A DNA stretch of 64,000 bases, taken from NCBI GenBank assembly GCA_024998685.1, contig JACOEH010000007.1:1-64000 (forward strand). The letters run 5' to 3'. This stretch comes from Nitrospira sp. Its GTDB lineage: Bacteria; Nitrospirota; Nitrospiria; Nitrospirales; Nitrospiraceae. Both the position numbers and the translations under genes were made by a program. The notes beneath the pieces are model-generated. The model was not told where the DNA came from and did not search any database. It saw nothing but the letters and a program-made list of their open reading frames with translations. This document shows, one piece after another, positions 1 through 8,918 of the stretch (position 1 is its first letter; every line of letters begins with the position of its first letter).

Positions 1-4
1 TGGT

Positions 5-21
5 GGCCCTCCTTGAGGGCC
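5..21. terminator. Hairpin at window edge, possible terminator of an upstream gene
   Basis: A perfect 7-bp stem (GGCCCTC / GAGGGCC) encloses a 3-base loop. There is no clear T-run on either side, so it may be a terminator core or only a structural repeat. The gene it would serve lies outside the window. Confidence 0.3.
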
Positions 22-71
22 TACCCTAAACCGGACAGATCATGTGCTAGCGACACTGACTTGTTGATGCC

Positions 72-100
72 TTGACTTGCCCAGCTTGGTCCGATACACT
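72..100 (+). promoter_or_regulatory. Sigma-70-type promoter for ffh
   Basis: TTGACT (72-77) and TACACT (95-100) are separated by 17 bases. The predicted transcript start near 107 leaves a leader of about 80 bases before the ffh start at 190. Seen by eye only. Confidence 0.5.
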
Positions 101-189
101 CCCCGATGCTCTTTTCCAAGGATTTTCGAGGCGATCGGAGGTCTGGTGCAAGGCTTCGATGGCCTCTTTCTTTATGGTGATGCGGCGTC

Positions 190-1539
190 ATGCTCGATGC
201 GCTGAGCGATAAGTTTGAGAAAATTTTGAAGAAGCTCCGAGGGCAGGGTGTGCTCACGGAGCAGAATATCACGGAAGCACTGAAAGATGTGCGGTTTGCG
301 CTTCTTGAAGCAGACGTCAATTTTAAGATCGTCAAGGAGTTCATCGATCGCGTCCGTCAAAAGGCCGTGGGCCAGGAAGTCCTGCAGAGTCTGACTCCCG
401 GACATCAGGTCGTCAAAGTCGTCTGGGATGAGCTCAAAGGGATGATGGGGCATGAGCGGGCGGGACTTGCCCTGAGCTCAAAGCCGCCGACCATCCTGAT
501 GATGGTTGGATTGCAAGGAGCCGGAAAGACCACCGCCAGCGGCAAGCTCGCGCGCCTGTTTAAGAATCAGGGCAAACGAGTGCTGTTGGTTGCCGCCGAC
601 CCGCGTCGTCCAGCAGCCGGTGAGCAACTAAGCGCTCTTGGTCGGGATCTCGGAGTGGAGGTTCACCGGGCGGATCGCGCTCAGGCTTCTCAGTCGGATG
701 TGGTGTCTATTTGCCGTGCGGGTGTAGAGCGAGGGCGCGATCAGGGTTTTGATCTCATCATTCTGGATACCGGAGGTCGATTACATATCGACGACGAGTT
801 AATGAACGAACTTGTCGCCGTGAAAACAGCCGTGTCTCCTCATGAGGTGTTGTTGGTAGCCGACGCGATGACCGGACAGGATGCGGTCACCATGGCCGGG
901 CAGTTTGATCAAAAGGTCGGATTGACCGGTATTATTCTGACCAAAGTTGAAGGGGACGCACGCGGAGGGGCGGTCTTGTCGATCCGGGCCGCAACCGGCA
1001 AGCCCATCAAATTTCTTGGTGTCGGGGAAAAGCTGGATGCACTGGAGCCGTTTCATCCGGACCGGATGGCTTCCCGTATTCTTGGGATGGGCGATGTGCT
1101 GTCGCTCATTGAGAAAGCCCAAGAGAGCATCACGCGGGAGCAGGCGGAGGAAGCTCAGAAGCGGCTCACCAGTAATACCTTCACCCTGGAAGATTTTCGG
1201 ACTCAGCTCGGCCAGATGAACCGCATGGGCTCGTTCGAGCAGATTCTTGGCATGCTCCCAGGGGGGCAAAAACTCAAGCAAACGATCGAAGGCGACAAGC
1301 CGGAGCGAGAGATCGGCCGTGTGATCGCCGTAATCGATTCAATGACTCCCCGGGAACGCCGCGATCATACCATCATCAATGGAAACCGGAAGAAGCGGAT
1401 CGCTCGTGGCAGCGGCACGACGGTGCAGGATGTGAATCGTCTCATCAAGCAGTTCTTGTCCGCGAAGAAGTTGGCAAAAGCCATGACGACGGGTGCGGGA
1501 GGGCGTCGACAGCTCGCCCAACTCATGCGATCTCGGTAA
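190..1539 (+). CDS. ffh: Signal recognition particle protein Ffh
   Basis: The 449-residue protein is the SRP54-type GTPase that binds 4.5S RNA and delivers signal-sequence-bearing ribosomes to the membrane receptor FtsY. An N-terminal helical N domain (about 1-90) is followed by the G domain with GLQGAGKTT at 107-115, a DTGGR switch near 196 and TKVEGDARGG near 251. The C-terminal methionine-rich M domain starts near 325. Length and domain order match the family. It heads a block with rpsP, rimM, trmD and rplS, a common bacterial order that places SRP with ribosome maturation. The ATG at 190 gives the normal N domain. No anomaly seen. Confidence 0.97.
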   Translation: MLDALSDKFEKILKKLRGQGVLTEQNITEALKDVRFALLEADVNFKIVKEFIDRVRQKAVGQEVLQSLTPGHQVVKVVWDELKGMMGHERAGLALSSKPPTILMMVGLQGAGKTTASGKLARLFKNQGKRVLLVAADPRRPAAGEQLSALGRDLGVEVHRADRAQASQSDVVSICRAGVERGRDQGFDLIILDTGGRLHIDDELMNELVAVKTAVSPHEVLLVADAMTGQDAVTMAGQFDQKVGLTGIILTKVEGDARGGAVLSIRAATGKPIKFLGVGEKLDALEPFHPDRMASRILGMGDVLSLIEKAQESITREQAEEAQKRLTSNTFTLEDFRTQLGQMNRMGSFEQILGMLPGGQKLKQTIEGDKPEREIGRVIAVIDSMTPRERRDHTIINGNRKKRIARGSGTTVQDVNRLIKQFLSAKKLAKAMTTGAGGRRQLAQLMRSR

Positions 1540-1582
1540 ATGACATGACAGATAGTGCGAATTAACGTAAAGGAGGAGAGTT

Positions 1583-1876
1583 GTGGCTGTACATTTGAGA
1601 CTCGCTCGAACGGGAAGACACAAACGACCGATGTACCGGGTGGTAGCGGCTGATTCACGAAAAGCGCGCGACGGGCGATTCCTGGAAATTCTTGGAATTT
1701 TTGACCCCTTGAAAGAAACGGGCGTGCCGGAGTTGAAGCAGGAACGTGTTCTGACTTGGCTGAGACACGGTGCTCAACCCACGGTGACCGTGCGGACGTT
1801 GTTGCGTAGGGCCGGAGTCTGGACGCAGTTTGAGGCCGAAAAAGCCGCGCAGAAAAAAGCGCCTGCGCAATCCTGA
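1583..1876 (+). CDS. rpsP: 30S ribosomal protein bS16
   Basis: This 97-residue protein is bS16, a small-subunit protein that binds 16S rRNA early in assembly. The N-terminus AVHLRLARTGRHKRPMYRVV carries the typical family start, with conserved basic residues for RNA contact, and a short basic tail follows the core. The start is GTG at 1583, preceded by a very strong ribosome binding site (AGGAGGAGAG at 1571-1580). It begins 43 bases after ffh and is followed after 7 bases by rimM, so the block is probably co-transcribed. Confidence 0.97.
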   Translation: MAVHLRLARTGRHKRPMYRVVAADSRKARDGRFLEILGIFDPLKETGVPELKQERVLTWLRHGAQPTVTVRTLLRRAGVWTQFEAEKAAQKKAPAQS

Positions 1877-1883
1877 TGTCTCG

Positions 1884-2402
1884 ATGGTGAATCAACCGGA
1901 AACCGTGACGGTGGGACGGATCGAGCGGCCCTTTGGCGTCAAGGGAGAAGTAAAGGTTCGGCCGCTGTCCGATGTCCCGGGCCGATTTGAAGGGTTGAGG
2001 AGTGTGAGTCTCCATGCAAAGAACGGACAGACTCTTGAGACCAGCGTCACCCATGTGAGGCGGGTGGGGGCTGAATTTATTCTTGGATTCACCGGTTTGA
2101 CGACGCCGGAGGATGCGAGTCTCTGGAGAGGCGGATTCATCCAGACGATTCGTGGGGCTGTGCCCGGGCTTCCGGATGGGCAGTACTATGAGTGCGATCT
2201 GATCGGTCTTGCCGTCTTCAGCGAGAAGAACCAGCCGATCGGGGTGCTGGAGGAGGTCTGGGACGTGTCGGGAAATTCTTTGTTTGTTGTTCGACAAGGA
2301 GCCAAAGAAATCTTGATCCCCGCAGCGAAAGAACTGGTTCGTGCCGTCGACCTGACGGCTCGGAAAATGATCGTCCGGTTGATCGATGGATTAGGTGATT
2401 AG
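1884..2402 (+). CDS. rimM: Ribosome maturation factor RimM
   Basis: RimM (172 residues) assists 16S rRNA processing and late 30S assembly and binds uS19. The N-terminal RimM domain starts with VTVGRIERPFGVKGEVKVRPL and the C-terminal PRC-barrel region contains YYECDLIGLAVF. An in-frame upstream start (1830) exists but overlaps rpsP; ATG 1884 was chosen because it gives the normal N-terminus and follows the rpsP stop by 7 bases. trmD follows after 2 bases. The adjacency rpsP-rimM-trmD-rplS is conserved in many bacteria. Confidence 0.95.
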   Translation: MVNQPETVTVGRIERPFGVKGEVKVRPLSDVPGRFEGLRSVSLHAKNGQTLETSVTHVRRVGAEFILGFTGLTTPEDASLWRGGFIQTIRGAVPGLPDGQYYECDLIGLAVFSEKNQPIGVLEEVWDVSGNSLFVVRQGAKEILIPAAKELVRAVDLTARKMIVRLIDGLGD

Positions 2403-2404
2403 AC

Positions 2405-3199
2405 ATGTTGCGGTTCGATGTGCTGACACTGTTTCCCGGGATGTTCGCTCCGGTGTTGGCTCACAGCATGCTCAAACGAGGCCAAGAAAAAGGGCTTCTC
2501 ACCGTGAAGGTGCACAATGTGCGCGACTTCACGGCGGATCGCCACAAAGTGGCCGATGATATGCCGTATGGAGGCGGGGCCGGCATGGTGATGAAGGCCG
2601 AACCGATTCTTCTTGCGGTTGCCGCGCTTCGAAATGAAGCGCGGGCAAACGGTGAGGACATTCGGATGATGTTTCCAACTCCTCACGGGCGGCCTTTTAC
2701 ACAAGACTATGCCCAGCAGTTGGCGGGTGAACGTCGCCGAATCGTCATTCTGTGCGGGCACTATGAGGGAGTGGATGAGCGTGTCCGTCTGACATTAGCT
2801 CCGGAGGAAGTCTCGCTCGGAGATTATGTGTTGACCGGCGGCGAATTGCCGGCGCTCATATTGATCGATGCGGCGGCCAGACTCGTTCCCGGCGTCTTGG
2901 GCGACCCAAGCTCTGTCTTGGAAGAGTCGTTTTCCGATGCATTGCTGGAGTATCCGCAGTACACGAGGCCGGCAGAAATCGGAGGAATCGGTGTGCCCGA
3001 TGTCTTGCTTTCGGGCCATCATGAGGCCATTCGGTTGTGGCGTCGAAAACAAGCGTTGCGCAGCACGTATGTGCGACGCCCCGATCTTCTGAAAGATCGG
3101 ATGTTCACGAAGGAAGATCGACAGTTATTGGATGAATTGATGAGCGAAGGCCTTTTGACAGGCCTCGACATCACGCCGGGAGGAGGGGTAAGTCCATGA
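2405..3199 (+). CDS. trmD: tRNA (guanine-N1-)-methyltransferase TrmD
   Basis: TrmD methylates G37 N1 of tRNAs reading CNN codons, preventing +1 frameshifting. The 264-residue protein begins [14 protein letters not shown] and carries the SPOUT trefoil-knot motifs: [12 protein letters not shown] near residue 117 and [11 protein letters not shown] soon after, which form the SAM pocket. Length is typical. It starts 2 bases after rimM and its stop overlaps the rplS start (ATGA at 3196-3199), so the two are translationally coupled. Confidence 0.97.
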   Translation: MLRFDVLTLFPGMFAPVLAHSMLKRGQEKGLLTVKVHNVRDFTADRHKVADDMPYGGGAGMVMKAEPILLAVAALRNEARANGEDIRMMFPTPHGRPFTQDYAQQLAGERRRIVILCGHYEGVDERVRLTLAPEEVSLGDYVLTGGELPALILIDAAARLVPGVLGDPSSVLEESFSDALLEYPQYTRPAEIGGIGVPDVLLSGHHEAIRLWRRKQALRSTYVRRPDLLKDRMFTKEDRQLLDELMSEGLLTGLDITPGGGVSP

Positions 3200-3597
3200 A
3201 TCAGTTGGAGCGAATTCAGCGGTCGCTGACGAAAAAATCAGTGCCGAGCTTTGAGATTGGGGATACCGTCAGGGTCCATGTCAAAGTCGTCGAAGGTGAG
3301 AAAGAACGTATTCAAGTCTATGAAGGAACCGTGATCGCACGCAAGGGGAGTTTGAATACTGAAACATTTACGGTCCGAAAACTTTCGTACGGAGTCGGGG
3401 TTGAACGGATTTTCCCTGTACATTCTCCCATCGTCTCCAAGGTTGATGTAGTTCGGCAGGGGCGCGTTCGGCGCGCAAAGCTGTACTATCTGCGCGGCAA
3501 AAAGGGGAGATTTGCGAAGGTCGAAGAGCGCGAGTTCGTCGGAGAGAGTAAGTCCTCGACACAACCGACAGCTTCTGAGGAGGCTGTGACGGCCTAG
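3196..3597 (+). CDS. rplS: 50S ribosomal protein bL19
   Basis: This 133-residue protein is bL19, located at the interface of the 30S and 50S subunits. The core ([10 protein letters not shown] through [14 protein letters not shown]) matches the family, including the [19 protein letters not shown] segment. It is slightly longer than many homologues because of a Ser/Thr/Glu-rich C-terminal tail of about 20 residues, likely disordered. Its ATG overlaps the trmD stop. It ends the translation block before rnhB. Confidence 0.96.
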   Translation: MNQLERIQRSLTKKSVPSFEIGDTVRVHVKVVEGEKERIQVYEGTVIARKGSLNTETFTVRKLSYGVGVERIFPVHSPIVSKVDVVRQGRVRRAKLYYLRGKKGRFAKVEEREFVGESKSSTQPTASEEAVTA

Positions 3598-3638
3598 ATT
3601 GCTTCCATGTCTGTGTTCCCTTACGGCAATGCGATGGC

Positions 3639-4295
3639 ATGATCGGCGAAGGGATGTATGATAGACCCACCGAAGAGTTCGAGCGGACAGCCCGGCTGCG
3701 TGGGTATCGTCGTATTGCCGGTATCGATGAAGCCGGACGCGGTCCATTAGCAGGTCCGGTCGTTGCCGCCGCTGTCGTCTTACCGACCCGATGTCGACTC
3801 TTAGGCGTCGATGATTCCAAGCAACTTTCTGAAGGAAAGCGAGACCGATTGTATGCCGCAATTCTTGAGCAAGCCCTGGGAGTGGGAATCGGATCGGCGG
3901 ACGTCGGTGAGATCGATCGGTTCAATATTCTAGAAGCGACCCGGCTAGCGATGCGGCGGGCCATCGATCAGTTGGCTCCTTCCCCTGATTATCTACTCAT
4001 TGATGCCGTGGCTCTTCCTGGGATCAGGATCTCTGTGCAGCCTATCATTAAGGGAGACTCGCTTTCCCTCTCGATTGCCGCTGCCTCCATCGTCGCCAAG
4101 GTCACGAGGGACCGTCTCATGGCGATGTATCATGACATGTTTCCCGAATATGACTTCCTCTCGCATAAGGGGTATTGTACGACAGGACATCTGCAGCGAT
4201 TGGCGCGCCACGGCCCGTGCTCCATTCATCGTCGAACGTTCATTCCGGTGCAAGAGGTGATCATCGCCGCAAAAAGGAGCGGGCCGGACGGATGA
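3639..4295 (+). CDS. rnhB: Ribonuclease HII
   Basis: RNase HII removes ribonucleotides and RNA primers from RNA/DNA hybrids. The 218-residue protein has IAGIDEAGRGPLAGPVV (about 27-43), giving acidic residues D30 and E31, and a further conserved Asp in YLLIDAV (D122). The C-terminal FLSHKGYCTTGHL segment is typical. The start may be ATG 3639 or ATG 3654; neither has a strong ribosome binding site. It is often found next to rplS and yraN, as here. Confidence 0.94.
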   Translation: MIGEGMYDRPTEEFERTARLRGYRRIAGIDEAGRGPLAGPVVAAAVVLPTRCRLLGVDDSKQLSEGKRDRLYAAILEQALGVGIGSADVGEIDRFNILEATRLAMRRAIDQLAPSPDYLLIDAVALPGIRISVQPIIKGDSLSLSIAAASIVAKVTRDRLMAMYHDMFPEYDFLSHKGYCTTGHLQRLARHGPCSIHRRTFIPVQEVIIAAKRSGPDG

Positions 4296-4322
4296 GCCTT
4301 ACAGTGTTCGAACAGTAAACGC

Positions 4323-4700
4323 ATGACCATTTCCGACCCGCGCCATCAGTTCGGCCAAGCCAGCGAACTGCAAGCCGAACAGTTCTTGGTGGCCAAGGGT
4401 TATCGAATTCTCGATCGCAACGTACGAACTTTTCTCGGCGAATTGGACCTGGTGGCAGAAGACCAAGGTGTTGTGGTCTTTGTCGAGGTCAAGGGCAGGA
4501 CCACGGAAGCCTTCGGCGGTGCTTTGCTGGCGGTGAATCATCGCAAGCGGGTGAAGCTGACGAAACTGGCTGCGCAGTATTTAGCGCAACGGCATTGGTC
4601 CGATAAGGCGTGCCGATTCGATGTGGTGTTGGTCCAGGGGAAATCTTCCGATCAAGGACGGATCGAACATCTTCAGAACGCGTTTGACGTCGGCGAATAA
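4323..4700 (+). CDS. yraN: YraN/UPF0102 family protein
   Basis: A 125-residue protein of the UPF0102 (YraN) family, which has a predicted restriction-endonuclease-like fold and no firmly established role. The core GELDLVAEDQGVVVFVEVKGR (about 40-60) holds the Asp, Glu and Lys typical of the PD-(D/E)XK arrangement. It follows rnhB by 27 bases, a very common pairing. Function is inferred from fold only. Confidence 0.88.
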   Translation: MTISDPRHQFGQASELQAEQFLVAKGYRILDRNVRTFLGELDLVAEDQGVVVFVEVKGRTTEAFGGALLAVNHRKRVKLTKLAAQYLAQRHWSDKACRFDVVLVQGKSSDQGRIEHLQNAFDVGE

Positions 4701-4719
4701 GGAAGATTCCAGCCTTTCA

Positions 4720-4730
4720 GGGGGGGGGGG
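4720..4730 (+). repeat. 11-G homopolymer directly upstream of ftsE
   Basis: Eleven consecutive G residues end one base before the ftsE ATG (4732), where a ribosome binding site would lie. Such tracts can change length by slipped-strand mispairing and so alter translation. The exact length could also be a sequencing artefact. Confidence 0.8.
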
Positions 4731-4731
4731 C

Positions 4732-5421
4732 ATGGATGCCATCATCCAACTCATCCATGTGTCCAAATGGCATGATCGAAAAGCCGCGCTGTCCGATGTC
4801 ACGCTTGAGATCGAGAAGGGAGAGTTTGTCCTACTCATGGGAGCGAGCGGAGCCGGGAAGTCTACCCTGTTGCGCATGTTGATCGGTGAGGAGCAGCCGG
4901 ACGAAGGTCAGATTTTCGTTCATGGTAGGAATGTCACGAAGATGAGACCGACCGAGATTCCCTATCTTCGACGGAAGGTCGGCGCGGTCTTTCAAGACTT
5001 TCGTCTTTTGCCGAAGAAATCCGTCTTCGACAATGTGGCGCTTCCGTTGATCGTTCAAGGTGCCTCCGAGAAAGATATCCGTCGTAAAGTCACCGAGGCA
5101 TTGCGCGCGGTCGATGTCGATCACAAAAAAGATCAGTTGCCGAACAGTCTCTCCACGGGAGAGCAACAACGTGTGTGCATCGCGCGGGCGATAGTCAATG
5201 GACCGGTGGTGCTTTTGGCCGACGAACCCACAGGCAATCTTGACCCGGAACGTACAAGAGAGATTATGGAGTTGTTCAAATTGATCAATGCCCGAGGGAC
5301 GACCGTGATCGTCGCGACGCACGACCCTCATGTCTTGAACCACATGAATCGGCGGGTGATCACCTTGGTGCAAGGGGTATTATTGTCCGAGCGGCGGATT
5401 GGGCAAGGGGTCGGAGTATGA
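4732..5421 (+). CDS. ftsE: Cell division ATP-binding protein FtsE
   Basis: FtsE is the ABC-type ATPase of the FtsEX complex, which transmits cytoplasmic ATP hydrolysis to periplasmic cell-wall hydrolases at the division site. The 229-residue protein has Walker A GASGAGKST (about 40-48), Q-loop FQDFRLLPKKSVFDN, signature LSTGEQQRVCIARA and Walker B VLLADEPTGNLD. Upstream in-frame starts reach back into yraN; ATG 4732 gives the standard N-terminus. The stop overlaps ftsX by ATGA (5418-5421). The poly-G tract just before the start is unusual. Confidence 0.95.
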   Translation: MDAIIQLIHVSKWHDRKAALSDVTLEIEKGEFVLLMGASGAGKSTLLRMLIGEEQPDEGQIFVHGRNVTKMRPTEIPYLRRKVGAVFQDFRLLPKKSVFDNVALPLIVQGASEKDIRRKVTEALRAVDVDHKKDQLPNSLSTGEQQRVCIARAIVNGPVVLLADEPTGNLDPERTREIMELFKLINARGTTVIVATHDPHVLNHMNRRVITLVQGVLLSERRIGQGVGV

Positions 5422-6317
5422 GGCGACTATTTTATCTCGTTCGCGAAGCATGGGCCAACATGCGGACCAATCGCACGACGACGATCGTCGCCGTTCTGAC
5501 TACGGCGTTTACCTTGGCCTGTGTGGGCATCTTTCTGTTGCTCTATGTGAATCTACGAAATGCAGCGGGGTCGCTCCAAGAAGATGTCAAGGTCATGGTT
5601 TATTTGGAGGATCGACTTCCCGGCAAAACAATGCAGGAATTGGAGCGAAAACTCAGGGCCGATCGTACGGTTGACGGGTTGGTCTTTATTTCGAAAGAAC
5701 AAGCGCTGGGAGAATTTCGAGTTCAATTCCCCAGTGAGTCTCACTTGCTCGAGGGGCTTGGCGAAAACCCGCTCCCGGCCTCGTTCGTGGTGACGCTTGC
5801 ATCGAGCTTCCGGTCTCCGGACGCCATGAAAGGCTGGGTTGAACGAGTGCAAACAATGGAAGGCGTCGCCAAGGTGGACTATAATCAAGAATGGCTCAGT
5901 TTATTGGCCGAACTGATCGGATACATCGAGCTGGCTGCGATCGGGGTCGGTATCCTCCTCTCTGCGGCCGCGGTGACGATCATCGGGAATACGATCAGGC
6001 TCGCGCTGTTGGGCAGACGGGAGGAGATCGAAATTCTTCGCTCAATTGGAGCCACGCGTACGTTCATCCGTATTCCATATTTCCTCGAAGGAGCCGTGCT
6101 CGGAGCCTGTGGGAGCGCGCTGTCGTTGGGAATTCTCAAGTTTGCGTTTGAACTGTTCCGGCAGCAGATTCAATTGACAGGCCGTTTCAACGGGATCGAA
6201 GGTATGATCTCGTTCTTTCCCCTCTCGGTGTGTCTGGCGCTCATCATGGTGGGAATAGGGCTTGGCTTTGCCGGTAGCGTCATGTCGCTTCTTCGTGTCG
6301 GGGAAGGGCGGGCATGA
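5418..6317 (+). CDS. ftsX: Cell division protein FtsX
   Basis: FtsX is the membrane partner of FtsE. The 299-residue protein has an N-terminal membrane segment at about 20-43, an extracytoplasmic domain (about 45-165) that in the family contacts EnvC-like activators, and three C-terminal membrane segments with the FtsX/MacB-type core (about 170-295). It overlaps ftsE and the downstream EnvC-like gene by ATGA junctions, so the three products are probably made in balance and act together at the septum. Confidence 0.93.
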   Translation: MRRLFYLVREAWANMRTNRTTTIVAVLTTAFTLACVGIFLLLYVNLRNAAGSLQEDVKVMVYLEDRLPGKTMQELERKLRADRTVDGLVFISKEQALGEFRVQFPSESHLLEGLGENPLPASFVVTLASSFRSPDAMKGWVERVQTMEGVAKVDYNQEWLSLLAELIGYIELAAIGVGILLSAAAVTIIGNTIRLALLGRREEIEILRSIGATRTFIRIPYFLEGAVLGACGSALSLGILKFAFELFRQQIQLTGRFNGIEGMISFFPLSVCLALIMVGIGLGFAGSVMSLLRVGEGRA

Positions 6318-7498
6318 GAATCTTCTTCGTCATCCTCCTCTGGGGTTTTGCGGTAGGAGGAGAATGGGTATCGGTGGCGGGTGCGGCGAATGATCCGATC
6401 TCCGAAAAAATTGAACGTGAGAGAAAGAGGCTTGAGACGCTCAAGGACAAGATCGAAGAAAAACGGAAACGGGCCGATGAAGCAGAGAAGAAACGAGAAT
6501 CGGTTTTGCAAGGCATCCAATCTCTGGACGAAGGACTGGTCCATCATCGTCAGGACCATCATGAGATCAGCAGGAAACTGCGACAGAAAGATCGGGAGAT
6601 TGAAGAAATTACAGATCGGTTGGTGGCGATGCGAACCAGCATTGATGCACGACGTGAGGCCATTCTTGCCCGGCTTCGCGTACAGTATATGGAAGGACGG
6701 TTTGGGCGCGTGAAGGCTCTCTTAACGGCGGGCTCATATAGTGATTTCCAGCGGCGAGGGCAATACCTCTCTGCCGTTTCGCACAAGGACTACGAATTGT
6801 TGGAGACATTCCGAGCCGATATGGAGCGGATGGAACAGGCTGAGCGTCAGCGCGCCGAGGCCAGAGCCGTACTGGTCGCCTTCAAGCTCAACATCGAGAA
6901 GAAACTGGCCGACATTCGAGTGCTCCAGAAGGAGAAAAAAGTTTATCTGGCGAAGATCACGCATGAAAAAGATGCCTATAATCGCACGGTCGAGGAACTG
7001 CAGCGTTCCGCCGCGCGAGTGGATAGCTTGTTGCATGATTTGGAAACGCGCCGACGTGCCATGGCCGCGCGCCCTCCGACGTCTTCACCCTTGGCTCATG
7101 GAGTGAGAGGCACACTGCCTTGGCCGGCCGATGGAAAAGTCGTGTCGTACTTCGGGCGTCAGAAACACCCCACATTCAATACCTATGTCCAGCGCAAAGG
7201 CATCGAAATCCGAACGACAGAGGGAAGCATGATCCATGCCGTCATGGCCGGAAGCGTCGTCTATGCGGACTGGTTGAAAGGATACGGACTCGTTATAATC
7301 TTAGATCACGCCAACGGATTTTTTTCCCTGTATGCGCATGCGTCCAAGATTCTGGCCAAAGTGGGGGAACAAGTAACCGAAGGTCAACCGATCGGAGAGA
7401 CAGGAGACACGGGCATGATCGGAGAAAATACTTTATACTTCGAGTTGCGTGAAGGGGCCGAGCCGGTTGATCCGCTCCACTGGCTGGCGAAACGATAA
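6314..7498 (+). CDS. EnvC-like murein hydrolase activator
   Basis: The 394-residue protein has a signal peptide (about 1-25), a long coiled coil (about 28-250) and a C-terminal LytM/M23 domain (about 270-390). The metal-binding residues of active M23 peptidases are missing: the usual His-x-Gly site reads RKGIEIRT and the HxH motif reads TLYFEL, as in E. coli EnvC. It is therefore likely a non-enzymatic activator of periplasmic amidases driven by FtsEX. The ATGA overlap with ftsX supports this. The ctpA protease gene follows. Confidence 0.88.
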   Translation: MRIFFVILLWGFAVGGEWVSVAGAANDPISEKIERERKRLETLKDKIEEKRKRADEAEKKRESVLQGIQSLDEGLVHHRQDHHEISRKLRQKDREIEEITDRLVAMRTSIDARREAILARLRVQYMEGRFGRVKALLTAGSYSDFQRRGQYLSAVSHKDYELLETFRADMERMEQAERQRAEARAVLVAFKLNIEKKLADIRVLQKEKKVYLAKITHEKDAYNRTVEELQRSAARVDSLLHDLETRRRAMAARPPTSSPLAHGVRGTLPWPADGKVVSYFGRQKHPTFNTYVQRKGIEIRTTEGSMIHAVMAGSVVYADWLKGYGLVIILDHANGFFSLYAHASKILAKVGEQVTEGQPIGETGDTGMIGENTLYFELREGAEPVDPLHWLAKR

Positions 7499-7562
7499 AG
7501 CGCGCATTGTCGGTGTCGAGTCCGAGCGTTGGGTAACACAGGAAAGAAGGGATGTGAAGATT

Positions 7563-8918
7563 ATGGAACAGCAGCCGCAGCGGAAGTCTTGGGTGGTCGG
7601 ACCGATGATCGCACTCGCCCTGCTCTGCGGAGTGATCATCGGGAAAGGCTGGGAGCGAACCGGTCATGCCGGTGAAACTTATGAAGAGCTCAAAACCTTC
7701 TCCGAAGTCTTGAATCAGGTTCAAAAGCACTATGTCGATGAGACGAAGCCGAAGGATCTTATTCAAGGGGCCATCCGCGGCATGCTGTCGACACTCGATC
7801 CGCACTCAGCGTATATGACTCCGGAGATGTATAAGGAGATGCAGGTCGAAACCAGGGGGGAATTCGGCGGAGTCGGCATTCAAATCGGTGTGAAGGACAA
7901 TCGGCTGGCCGTGATCGCGCCGATCGAAGGCACCCCTGCGCATCGAGCCGGGATCAAAGCCGGCGATTTCATCACGAAAGTCAACGACGACCCTACGAAG
8001 GATCTGACGTTGATGGATGCCGTCCAGAAGATGCGCGGGCCGAAAGGCAGCAAGGTCAATCTCACTATTCAACGGGATGGGGCAACGGACCCTTTGGTGT
8101 TTACCCTCGTCCGGGATACCATCAAAATTGAAAGCGTGAAGTCGAAGGTCATCGACAATTTGGGCTATGTTCGGCTGACTCAATTTCAGGAGGCGACCGG
8201 ACGTGATCTTTCCAAAGCGATCAAACAGTTCAAGGAACAGAAAGTCCAAGGAACCATTCTCGACCTGCGAAACAATCCAGGCGGCTTGCTGACTGCGGCC
8301 GTCGATGTGTCCGAGCAATTTCTTCCCAGCGGGAAGCTGGTTGTGTATACCAAGAGCCGGGAAGGGAAAAAGGACGAATGGTTCGCGAAGTCCAAGGATC
8401 AACTGGAAGACCTTCCAGTCATCATTCTTGTCAACGAGGGATCGGCGAGTGCGTCGGAGATCGTAGCCGGGGCGTTGCAAGATTGGGGGCGGGCCGTCGT
8501 GGTTGGAACGACTTCCTTCGGAAAGGGATCGGTGCAGACGATCTTGGCCCTCGGTGATGGTTCGGGGCTTCGTCTCACGACCGCGAAGTACTATACGCCA
8601 AAAGGTCGGTCGATCCAGTCGACCGGGATTACGCCTGATATTGTCGTGAAGCTGCCGACGCCGATGCTCGCCAAGGCTGACGGGAAGCCGGCTGAAAAGG
8701 ACACGGAGGGGAAGGCCGTCAAACCACCGACAGGAAAAGATGCCTCACCTCCGAGTGGAAAGTCTCCTGAGGAGGCAAGTCCGAAGAACGGCACAGGTCC
8801 ACAGTCGTCACCGGCTGAAACGGGAGGGGAACTCTCGCTTGAGCAGGATGTCCAGCTGCAGAAGGCGGTGGAACTGCTGAAGAGCTGGAAAATATTCAAA
8901 GAACTCAAGAGTTCCTAA
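7563..8918 (+). CDS. ctpA: Carboxyl-terminal processing protease CtpA/Prc family (S41)
   Basis: The 451-residue protein is a periplasmic S41 peptidase that trims or degrades proteins from the C-terminus, often cell-wall enzymes. It has an N-terminal membrane anchor (about 10-28), a PDZ domain (about 85-165) with GVGIQIG, and the catalytic region with GSASASE (about 293-299) and SFGKGSVQ holding the Ser-Lys dyad. A Lys/Pro/Ser-rich tail (about 370-425) precedes a terminal helix. ATG 7563 was chosen over an upstream in-frame start inside the EnvC-like gene. It ends 4 bases into the convergent HhH gene. Confidence 0.93.
   Translation: MEQQPQRKSWVVGPMIALALLCGVIIGKGWERTGHAGETYEELKTFSEVLNQVQKHYVDETKPKDLIQGAIRGMLSTLDPHSAYMTPEMYKEMQVETRGEFGGVGIQIGVKDNRLAVIAPIEGTPAHRAGIKAGDFITKVNDDPTKDLTLMDAVQKMRGPKGSKVNLTIQRDGATDPLVFTLVRDTIKIESVKSKVIDNLGYVRLTQFQEATGRDLSKAIKQFKEQKVQGTILDLRNNPGGLLTAAVDVSEQFLPSGKLVVYTKSREGKKDEWFAKSKDQLEDLPVIILVNEGSASASEIVAGALQDWGRAVVVGTTSFGKGSVQTILALGDGSGLRLTTAKYYTPKGRSIQSTGITPDIVVKLPTPMLAKADGKPAEKDTEGKAVKPPTGKDASPPSGKSPEEASPKNGTGPQSSPAETGGELSLEQDVQLQKAVELLKSWKIFKELKSS

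Noticed and set aside
1365-2297. 310-codon frame on the minus strand
   Set aside because: Antisense to ffh, rpsP and rimM; residue content is arbitrary and no motif is seen.
7806-8480. 224-codon frame on the minus strand
   Set aside because: Antisense to the catalytic region of ctpA; no motif.
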